In this document: in pieces, positions 1-5,963 of the stretch
Numbering within the stretch: the first letter of the stretch is position 1
Layout: each line of letters opens with the position of its first letter
DNA from: an uncultured Lysobacteraceae bacterium
GTDB lineage: Bacteria > Pseudomonadota > Gammaproteobacteria > Xanthomonadales > Rhodanobacteraceae
NCBI GenBank assembly: GCA_946480705.1
Contig: CAMLLF010000211.1
Span: forward strand, 1 to 6,966
Length of the DNA: 6,966 nt
Reading direction: 5' to 3'
The notes under the pieces: model-generated
Told to the model about the DNA's origin: nothing
Seen by the model: the letters and a program-made list of their open reading frames with translations, nothing else
Database searches by the model: none
Position numbers and translations under genes: made by a program

Positions 1-551
1 CCGGCCTGGGCCGTCGTGATGGTGCAGGTCTCGTTGTTGCCCGACAGATACGGACGGCAGTCGTAGCTCGAGGTCGTCGGCGCGGAACCGAACTTGACGT
101 ACATGTCGGCATCGCCCGTGCCGCCGCTCGTGACGAAGCGCAGGTTCGTCGCACCGGCCGGCACGGCCAGCGTGAACGTCTGCGTGCTGCTCGTGGCGCC
201 CGACAGGCCGGTCCGCGGCACGCCGTTCTGCAGCGCGTTGCCGCTGGTCGTGCTGAAGCTGCCCGTGATGCTCAAGTTCGACACGGCCGAGTAGCCGTAG
301 ACGAAGACGTGGTAGGTGCCCGCCTGCGCGGTCGCGATGGTGCAGGTCTCGGCATTCGTCGAGCCTTCCGAGCGGCAGTCGTAGACCGTGCGCGAAGCCG
401 GCGTGCCGAATTTCACATAGAGATCCGCGTCACCCGTGCCGCCGCTCGTGACGAACTTCAGGCCCGTGGCGCCGGCCGGAACGACCATCGTGAACGACAG
501 GCCCTGGCCCGTGGCGATCGACAGATCGGTCTTCGCCACACCGTTCTGCAG
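1..551 (-). repeat. Tandem pair of bacterial pre-peptidase C-terminal (PPC) domains, 318-bp period
   Basis: Two PPC domains end the visible part of the metalloprotease. The first runs from about 551 to 240 and the second from about 233 off the left edge. The anchor CCGTTCTGCAG recurs at 541-551 and 223-233, a 318-bp (106-residue) period. Both begin LQNGV and share VPAGAT, FVTSGGTGDAD, YVKFG and DCR...ETCTI, hallmarks of PPC domains. Such domains are common at the C-terminus of exported proteases in gamma- and deltaproteobacteria and are often removed during maturation. Whether a third unit follows cannot be seen. Confidence 0.92.
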
Positions 552-572
552 CACCGTGTCGCCCGGCGGCGC

Positions 573-1068
573 GGTCACGGTGACCGAACCGGTCCGGGTG
601 TTGGTCGCGCCGTCGTCGTCGGTCACGGTCAGCGTGACCGTGTAGGTGCCGGCGGCCGCATAGGTCTTGCTCGGGTTGGTCGCGGTCGAGGTCGTGCCGT
701 CGCCGAAGTTCCAGCTGCGCGAGGCGATCGTGCCGTCCGAATCGGTCGAGGTGTCGGTGAAGGACGCCGTCAGGCCGCTCGTGGTCGAGGTGAAGTTCGC
801 GACCGGAGCGACGTTGCCCGGGCCGCTGGTCACGGTGACCGTACCCGTCTTGGTGTTGGTGGCGCCGTCGTCGTCGGTGACGGTCAGGTTGACGGTGTAG
901 GTGCCGGCCGATGCATAGGTGTGGCTCGGATTCGTCGCCGTCGACGTGCCGCCGTCGCCGAAGGTCCAGCTGCGCGAGGCGATGCTGCCGTCCGAGTCGG
1001 TCGAGGTGTCGGTGAAGCTCGCGACGAGGCCGCTGACGCTCGAGGTGAAGTTCGCGACCGGCGGAACG
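573..1068 (-). repeat. Tandem pair of PKD domains, 255-bp period
   Basis: Two 85-residue units sit head to tail inside the metalloprotease gene (about 1068-828 and 827-573). The anchor GGTCACGGTGACC recurs at 573-585 and 828-840, exactly 255 bp apart. By eye, about 70 of 85 residues are identical. Both units carry PVANFTS, SFTDTSTDSDG, the FGDG turn, NPS.TYA.AGTYTV and LTVTDDDGATNT, the usual PKD signature. PKD domains are Ig-like beta sandwiches that in secreted proteases often help bind insoluble substrate. Copies this close suggest recent duplication or homogenisation by recombination. Confidence 0.93.
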
Positions 1069-1715
1069 TTGGTGCCGCCGCCCGAGCAGGTCGGACGCGT
1101 GCCGCAGGCGATGCCGTGCGCGTTGAACGCATCCCAGATGCGGCAGGCGTTCGGCGTGCCGTTGGCCAGGTTGCCGTCGTTGTCGTCGGCGGCGAGATAC
1201 ACCGTATACCAGTTGTTCGAACCGCAGCCGTTGACCGTCGCCGATGTGCTGCACTTGCCGCCGGAAGCGACCTGATAGGCACTCTTGCTCGGCGTCAGGC
1301 TCGCGTACCAGATCTTGTCCATCGCGGCCCAGCCGGCGGTCGCGCCGTGCGTGGACACCAGCGACTGCGCAAGATCCCAGTTCGCCGAACCGGCGATGTA
1401 TGACTCGCAATGGCCTTCGTAGCCCATCGGGCCCTGGTACGGCACGAAGCCGTTGACCAGATACGGACACGCGTAGCGATCGCAGTTCGGACCGTTGTTG
1501 TCGGCGATCAGCGAGGGCTTCGCGATCGTGTGCGTCCCCTGCTGGCTGAATGCCTTCAGATGGCGCACGCCGGTGCAGGCGTCTTCGCAGTTCGCGCAGA
1601 CCTGGCCCGATGCAAAGAAGCCCGGACCGATGCAGGCGTCCTTGGTCTCGAGGAACGCGAAGGTGTCGCCGACGGCTTCGCCGCTGCCGGTTTCGTTGGC
1701 GGCGCCGCCGCTGAT

Positions 1716-1737
1716 GCGCGCGCGGCATTATCCGGCG
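1716..1737 (-). other. Frame disruption between HEWGH and the third zinc ligand
   Basis: Reading leftward, the codon for the last His of HEWGH ends at 1738 and the in-frame Ile of the following conserved stretch starts at 1715. That leaves 22 bases, seven codons plus one. The middle of the gap reads D-N-A-A-R (1732-1718) in the third frame, close to the HGxDN-type sequence expected after HEWGH. The best reading is therefore two events: one base lost at 1733-1737, and an extra GC in the alternating GC tract at 1716-1724. A single +1 insertion would also restore the downstream frame but leaves HRRIMPRA, which does not resemble the family. Confidence 0.8.
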
Positions 1738-3239
1738 ATGGCCCCATTCATGCAGGAACACGGCCGGCAGCTCGCCGGTGTTCGCGCACTGGATCGTCGC
1801 GTCGGACGGGTGCGTGCCCGACTTGTAGAAGTTCATCGAGCTGCCGTTCCAGCTCGCGTTGCAGGTCTGATTGACGTTCATGTTCGCGGTGACTTTCCCC
1901 GCGATCCACGAATTGCTCGGCAGGAACGTCGCGGCCTTGCGATTGATCTTGGTCAGGTAGTAGAAACCCGTGCGCGACGCGCGCGTGTTGCCTGCGCCGC
2001 CGGTCGTCGTGCTGCCGCAGTCGGTGCTCGGATCGGTGCCCAGGTGCAGATTGCCGTCGGTCGAGTTCGACAGCGAGATCGAACCGCAGGCATCGGACAT
2101 GCGGAAGTACTTGCCGTCGAGCGTCACGCTCGCCGAGCCGCCGGAATAGTCGTAGATGCCGAGCGCGTCGGTCACCTTAGCGGTGCCGTTGGTCACAGCG
2201 GCGAACGGCAGTGGAACGATGGTTTCCGGACCTGTGTTGAGGCCGAGGAACACGCCGCCGTCGACGGTCGCGTTGACGTAGCTCGTCAGGTCGCGGACTT
2301 CGATCACGCGGTTCGTCTTCGCGTCGACGAACAGGTCGTAGGTCATCGCGTCGTCCTTGACGCGGAACGCGAAGTGCCACGCGAGACGATGCGTATAGCC
2401 GGTGCCGCGCGCGCCGTTGTACGACGCCTCGATCTCGAGACTGCGCTCGCTCGCGGCCGGCAGCACGAGCAGCTCGCCCTGGTTCAGCCATTCGGTGACC
2501 GTGGTGCCGGCCGGCATGCCGAGTTCGCCGAACGCCATGTCGAACGCCTTCTCGCGCTGCGACACCGGAATCGTGTCGGTGGCGACCGGCGCGACGAGAT
2601 GCGTGCCGAACTGCACGATGTTGCCGTGCGAGATGCGGAAGAACAGGTTCGCGCCCTTTACGCGCACGCCGTTCTTGGTCTGCGCGAACTCGATGAACCA
2701 GTGCGTGTTGTCCTTGCCGTAGCCGACGCTGCCCTGCGGGTCGAGCGCGAACTCCAGGCCGTCGGTCTTGAGCAGGTCGCCGTTGGCGGCGACGAAGTCG
2801 AGCAGGCGCGCCTCGACGACGGCGAGATCGACGGCTTCACCGCTGCGCAGGCCCATCGATTCGACGGTCAGCGCATTGCCGCTGCCCGGCACGAGCGGCA
2901 CGCCGGAACCCTGGATCAGGTTCGGGCGGTCGGCGCGGCGGTCCCAGCGCATTTCCCAGGTACCCGGGTGACGCAGCTGGAATGCCGATGCGGCTGCATA
3001 GGGACGCGCCATGTTCTGGCTGATCGAAACCGTCGCTTCCTGGGTCGGCGTGACCTGCAGTTCCGGCGCGATGAATGCGCGCGACAGTTTCGGCGACGTG
3101 GCGCCATGGGCTTCGGGCTGAATGGCGTGGACCGATGCCGATGTGAGCAGGCCGAGCAGCAGTGACGACAGCACGCCTCGGGTTGCGTTGCGTCGCCGGC
3201 CGCTGCCAGCGTGATTGACGGGGCGAATCATGAACTTCT

Positions 3240-3245
3240 CCCTCC
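3240..3245 (-). promoter_or_regulatory. Ribosome binding site that decides the metalloprotease start
   Basis: On the minus strand GGAGGG lies 8 nt before the ATG at 3231. A longer reading frame opens 48 bases upstream at 3279, but it lacks a comparable Shine-Dalgarno sequence and would put 16 extra residues (including W, R, E and K) before the signal peptide. The 3231 start is therefore preferred. Confidence 0.8.
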
Positions 3246-3408
3246 AGAAAGTTGATGTTCGTAGCAGTGAAGCGGGCATTCCTGCGCACGGCAGTACGGC
3301 GCCGCGACCAGCGAGCGGGTCGAAGCGCCTCGGATGTGTCCGGACAGGAAATTCCGCCTCGGGAATCTGGAACGCGGCGCGCTTCGCCGCATCGGTGAAA
3401 ACGTAGTA

Positions 3409-3436
3409 AATATATTTTTACGCTCAAGGCATTGAA
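3409..3436 (-). promoter_or_regulatory. Candidate sigma-70 promoter of the metalloprotease gene
   Basis: In the only AT-rich patch of this intergenic region, the minus strand reads TTCAAT (3436-3431), a 16-bp spacer, then TATATT (3414-3409, five of six matches to TATAAT). The -35 match is weak (three of six). Transcription would start near 3402, giving a leader of about 170 nt. An alternative -35, TTGAGC, lies a few bases further downstream but pairs with a poorer -10 (TACGTT). Confidence 0.4.
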
Positions 3437-3446
3437 TGCGTTGAGC
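3422..3446. promoter_or_regulatory. 25-bp near-perfect dyad, probable operator of the metalloprotease gene
   Basis: The plus strand has GCTCAAGGCATT, a central G, then AATGCGTTGAGC. The two 12-base arms are inverted repeats with a single mismatch. The dyad covers the candidate -35 and part of the spacer, the position expected of a repressor or dual regulator site. Neither strand has a T-run directly after the stem, so it is not a typical intrinsic terminator. The binding protein cannot be named. Confidence 0.5.
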
Positions 3447-3726
3447 TATTTACCGGCAGCGAGAATTCGCGCCGACGCGCGAACCGTGACGGCGCGCACA
3501 CGCGGTGCCGGAGTGCCGCGGCTGCGCCATATCGGCAGCACATCCCGGCACACGGGCGCGACGCATCGATCTCGATGACGGCCGGCGTTATCCGCAGGTA
3601 TTCGAGCGCCAACGCTCCGGCTGCGGACCGGGAAGAAGCAGACCAGCGGCCAGTACGGCAGCGCAGCTACTTAGTGGCAAACGCCACGAATTCGCTTTGT
3701 TCACACGCTCCCGTACGGACGGGGGT

Positions 3727-3933
3727 TCAGATACGGATCTCGCGCGCGGTGCACTCGCGGCGCACGAGCCGCAGGTTCGTGCCGACCGAGGCGACGGCCT
3801 TGATGATGCGCTCCGGCGGAACGCCCCATTGGGTCGACCAGTAGGTCAATTCCCAGTGCGAGGACAGGTCGATGCGGTCGGTGTTGCGGGTCGAGGCGTG
3901 CAGCGGAGAAACGGCGGACATGGGCACGTTCAT
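3727..3933 (-). CDS. Small DUF3606 domain protein (68 aa)
   Basis: A short acidic/basic protein of unknown function. Residues 19-61 match the DUF3606 pattern as I know it: D-R-I-D-L, then WELTYW, GVPPERIIKAV and V-G-T-N-L-R-L-V, echoing the family's typical arginine-isoleucine-N start, E(V/L).YW, FGVS.E.L..AV and VG consensus. No signal peptide or membrane segment is visible, so it is probably cytoplasmic. The ATG at 3933 is supported by GAGGGAG on the minus strand (3945-3939), 5 nt upstream; a second ATG is four codons further in. It is transcribed divergently from the serine protease gene across 278 bp and points toward the metalloprotease gene, but is too far from it to be tightly coupled. 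DUF3606 proteins are widespread in proteobacteria with no established role. The gene was recognised from sequence pattern only. Confidence 0.82.
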   Translation of the reverse strand: MNVPMSAVSPLHASTRNTDRIDLSSHWELTYWSTQWGVPPERIIKAVASVGTNLRLVRRECTAREIRI

Positions 3934-3981
3934 GGCGTCTCCCTCGACGGTACGGCGGCTGGTGCGCGCAGATATACCGGC

Positions 3982-4017
3982 GTTGCCGTTAATGCGCCGT
4001 CACGGTTTGACGGCAAC
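3982..4017. promoter_or_regulatory. Overlapping, mutually exclusive inverted repeats upstream of the DUF3606 gene
   Basis: GCCGTCA (3996-4002) pairs with TGACGGC (4008-4014) across a 5-base loop. GTTGCCGT (3982-3989) pairs with ACGGCAAC (4010-4017). The right-hand arms overlap, so in RNA only one stem can form at a time. On DNA the same layout could be overlapping operator half-sites. The element lies about 50-85 bp before the DUF3606 start and about 195 bp before the serine protease start. Function is unknown. Confidence 0.4.
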
Positions 4018-4100
4018 CGCGAGACAGCTGCGCGGTGCGCGTGAAAAATTCGTTGTGCGACGCGGCGACGCGGCGCCGAAAGCGTGTTCGGAAGCGGCCT

Positions 4101-4128
4101 GCGCAACGTTTGATCAACAGCGTTGCGC
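4101..4128. promoter_or_regulatory. 28-bp perfect dyad upstream of the serine protease promoter, probable operator
   Basis: GCGCAACG (4101-4108), a 12-base spacer, then CGTTGCGC (4121-4128): an 8-bp perfect inverted repeat. The spacer itself contains the perfect palindrome TTGATCAA (4110-4117). The dyad ends one base before the candidate -35 of the serine protease gene, an arrangement typical of activator binding. No T-run follows, so a terminator is unlikely. Confidence 0.5.
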
Positions 4129-4129
4129 G

Positions 4130-4161
4130 CTGACAGGAATCATCGCCGTACGGCGTATTAT
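4130..4161 (+). promoter_or_regulatory. Candidate promoter of the serine protease gene with an unusually long spacer
   Basis: CTGACA (4130-4135, five of six to TTGACA) and TATTAT (4156-4161, five of six to TATAAT) are separated by 20 bp, longer than the usual 17. The last 12 bases of the spacer are the perfect palindrome CGCCGTACGGCG (4144-4155). A long spacer containing a dyad recalls MerR-type promoters, though the dyad is off-centre here. Transcription would start near 4168, so the small hairpin GGGCC-ggcact-GGCCC (4172-4187) would lie at the start of the leader. Confidence 0.4.
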
Positions 4162-4211
4162 CCGATCGCCCGGGCCGGCACTGGCCCTTTGGATACGTTG
4201 CGGAGTTCATC

Positions 4212-5957
4212 ATGAAAGCTCGATCGCTGAGCCTTGCCCTGTCCCTGCTGCTGGCCGGCGGCGCCCAGGCTGCCGTCGTCACGGAAACCTCGAGCGAAGT
4301 TCTGCGCGTCGATCCGGCGGCAGCACCGAAGACGCAGCAGTGGCGCAGCGGCGCCAAGGCCGCCGCGGTCGCACCGCTGCTGCAGCTGCCGCCGCTCGCC
4401 GCCGAGCGCGTCGCCGCGGTCAAACGGCGCAACGAAGCGAACGGCCAGCGCCGCGTGCAGATCGGCGTGAGCCGCGACATCGCTAGCGAAGCGGTCGACG
4501 ATCTGCCGAAGGCGACGCTGCATTATGTCGACGGCGGCGCGGTGCTGCGCCTGGATGTCGCCGCGCAGGGCGCCGCGGCACTGCGCAGCGGCCTGCGCGC
4601 GAACTGGCCCGACGGCGTCGAGCTGCGCGTCGCCGGCAGCGACGGCACGATCTATGCGGTCGATGCCGCGGCGGCGCGCAGGCAGTCCGGCGCCGACGGC
4701 GTGTTCTGGACGGCGGTCACCGACCGCGAACGCCAGCAGCTCGAACTGTTCGTGCCGGCCGGCATCGATCCCGCCGGTGTCGCGCTGCGCGTGGAGACCG
4801 TCTCGCACCTGATCGTCTCCCCGCTGTCGGCGACGCACAGCAAGGCGCTCGGCGACTCGGGCTCGTGCAACATCGACGTCGTCTGCCGCACCGGGTCCGG
4901 CTCGCTCGGCGCGCCGCTCGTCAACATCAAGAACGCGGTCGCGCGCATGGTCTATCAGTCGGGCGGCGGCAGCTATACGTGCACGGGCACGCTGCTCAAC
5001 GACATCGACTCGAGCACGCAGATTCCGTGGTTCTTCACCGCGCATCACTGCATCGGCAACCAGACCGAAGCGTCGTCGCTGACGACGTTCTGGAACTACG
5101 AGACGCCAAGCTGCGGCGTCGACAACAGCGGCCCGAACACGCAGTCGCCCGGCGGCGGCCAGCTCGTCTATTCCGAAGGCAGCACCGACGGCGCGCTGCT
5201 GCGCCTGAATTCCACGCCGCCCAACGGCGCGGTGCTCGCCGGCTGGAATGCCGCGGCGCTGACGCCGTCGACGTCGGTCGTCGGCGTGCATCATCCGTCG
5301 GGCGACATCAAGAAAGTCAGCCAGGGCAACCACAGCGGCACGCGCGAGAACGTCACGTTCGACGGCCAGACCGTCGCCAGCACCTGGAAGTCGTCCTGGA
5401 GCGAAGGCACGACCGAGGGCGGCAGCAGCGGCTCGGGCCTGTTCACGCTCGCCGGCGCCGGCTACCAGCTGCGCGGCGGCCTGTTCGGCGGCGGCGCGTC
5501 CTGTTCCAATACGGGACAAAGCGAAACCGCCGGCAATGTGGATTTCTACTCGCGCCTCGACCGGATCTTCCCGTCGATCTCGCAGTACATCGCGAGCACC
5601 GGCGGCGCGGTCGGCCCGACGCGCGACTACACCGGCCAGTGGGACGTGCGTGCCGAGGGCGGCCGCGGCGTCAGCATGTTCCAGTTCGGCAACGTGCTGT
5701 TCGCGCTGTGGTTCGTCTATGACAACCAGGGCCGCGCCGCGTGGTATCAGCTCGATCCGCAGTGGACCGGTGCCGACGTCGCCGGCGGCCGCGTCGTGAA
5801 GTTCACCGGTTCGCCCTGGGGTCCGACCTACAACCCGGACGCGCGCCAGCTGATCGAGGTCGGCACGTTCACGCTGACCTTCACTTCGGGAACCGCGGCG
5901 AACTTCAGCTACAACGTCGACGGCGTCAACCGCAGCGTGCTGCTGCAGAAGTACTGA
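4212..5957 (+). CDS. Lysyl-endopeptidase-type secreted serine protease (S1 family) with C-terminal beta module
   Basis: A 581-aa exported protease that would hydrolyse protein outside the cell. The ATG follows GGAG (4202-4205) by 6 nt. Residues 1-20 are a signal peptide ending AGGAQA; about 21-213 form a propeptide. The catalytic domain starts near G214 with GSCNIDVVC, identical to the mature start of Achromobacter protease I (API) as I recall it. The triad is His279 (TAHHC), Asp326 (TDGALLRL) and Ser406 (GGSSGSG). Six cysteines (219, 225, 257, 280, 301, 431) match the spacing of the three API disulfides 6-216, 12-80 and 36-58. Asp444 in VDFYSR aligns with API's lysine-selecting Asp225 if a four-residue insertion is allowed, so Lys (or basic) preference is likely but unproven. 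Residues about 465-581 form a module with the W-x-x-x-AEGGRG-V and LFALWFVYD pattern seen in many exported Lysobacterales proteins, in place of API's PKD-containing tail. It is complete and divergent from the DUF3606 gene. Confidence 0.93.
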   Translation: MKARSLSLALSLLLAGGAQAAVVTETSSEVLRVDPAAAPKTQQWRSGAKAAAVAPLLQLPPLAAERVAAVKRRNEANGQRRVQIGVSRDIASEAVDDLPKATLHYVDGGAVLRLDVAAQGAAALRSGLRANWPDGVELRVAGSDGTIYAVDAAAARRQSGADGVFWTAVTDRERQQLELFVPAGIDPAGVALRVETVSHLIVSPLSATHSKALGDSGSCNIDVVCRTGSGSLGAPLVNIKNAVARMVYQSGGGSYTCTGTLLNDIDSSTQIPWFFTAHHCIGNQTEASSLTTFWNYETPSCGVDNSGPNTQSPGGGQLVYSEGSTDGALLRLNSTPPNGAVLAGWNAAALTPSTSVVGVHHPSGDIKKVSQGNHSGTRENVTFDGQTVASTWKSSWSEGTTEGGSSGSGLFTLAGAGYQLRGGLFGGGASCSNTGQSETAGNVDFYSRLDRIFPSISQYIASTGGAVGPTRDYTGQWDVRAEGGRGVSMFQFGNVLFALWFVYDNQGRAAWYQLDPQWTGADVAGGRVVKFTGSPWGPTYNPDARQLIEVGTFTLTFTSGTAANFSYNVDGVNRSVLLQKY

Positions 5958-5963
5958 TCGTCC

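Larger units (their letters stand above)
1..3231 (-). pseudogene. Secreted zinc metalloprotease with two PKD and two PPC domains; frame disrupted in the active site and 3' end outside the window
   Basis: This encodes an exported HEXXH metalloprotease. The start at 3231 is chosen because GGAGGG lies 8 nt upstream and a signal peptide follows (R-rich n-region, LLLGLL core, cleavage after about residue 36). Next comes a PepSY/FTP-like propeptide, roughly residues 90-320, including WFIEFAQTKNGVRVKGANLF and a YDLFVDAKTNRVIEV stretch. The zinc motif HEWGH is at residues 494-498 (1752-1738). Beyond a frame break at 1716-1737, the other frame resumes with ISGGAANETGSGEAVGD, whose GEAVGD glutamate (1679-1677) fits the third zinc ligand. 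The domain ends with DGNLANGTPNACRIWDAFN. Two PKD domains and two PPC domains follow, the second cut by the window edge. No stop occurs in this frame from 1715 to 1. Without frame correction, translation continues as arginine-rich nonsense to a TGA at 430-432. Family (gluzincin, M4/M36-like) is inferred from motifs. It could be a true pseudogene, or intact with a sequence error. Confidence 0.85.
3232..3726. other. Non-coding region between the metalloprotease and the DUF3606 gene
   Basis: About 495 bases without a credible gene. It contains the metalloprotease ribosome binding site, promoter and 25-bp dyad described separately. It also has two short inverted repeats, GTGGC-aaac-GCCAC (3674-3687) and CATCGA-tc-TCGATG (3564-3577). 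Open frames here lack a ribosome binding site and any family-like sequence. No clear rho-independent terminator is seen downstream of the DUF3606 gene, so its transcript may run into this region. Confidence 0.6.

Noticed and set aside
309..1403. 364-aa plus-strand open frame opposite the metalloprotease
   Set aside because: Arg/Ala/Gly/Val-rich low-complexity translation opposite well-supported PKD and PPC coding; a by-product of high GC and few stops.
430..1715. Literal continuation of the metalloprotease frame past HEWGH to the TGA at 430
   Set aside because: It is arginine/histidine-rich and unrelated to any domain, while another frame over the same bases encodes the rest of the peptidase plus PKD and PPC domains.
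1716..1737. Programmed ribosomal frameshifting as the explanation of the frame break
   Set aside because: I see no slippery heptamer followed by a pseudoknot-like stem, and two separate shifts would be needed to read the likely H-x-x-D-N-A-A-R-I-S path.
1495..3165. 556-aa plus-strand open frame opposite the metalloprotease N-terminal half
   Set aside because: Runs antisense to a signal peptide, propeptide and HEWGH domain that are clearly coding, has no domain-like pattern, and shows the arginine-rich bias of GC-driven shadow frames.
3424..3612. 62-aa minus-strand open frame in the intergenic region
   Set aside because: It starts with TTG, lacks a ribosome binding site, resembles no family and overlaps the probable operator.
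3674..3718. Possible terminator hairpins (GTGGC-aaac-GCCAC and the CCGTACGG region) after the DUF3606 gene
   Set aside because: Stems are only about 5 bp and no T-run follows on the minus strand.
4158..5519. 453-aa minus-strand open frame opposite the serine protease
   Set aside because: Composition is almost entirely A, R, G, D and V, and it covers the catalytic domain of an unambiguous protease on the other strand.
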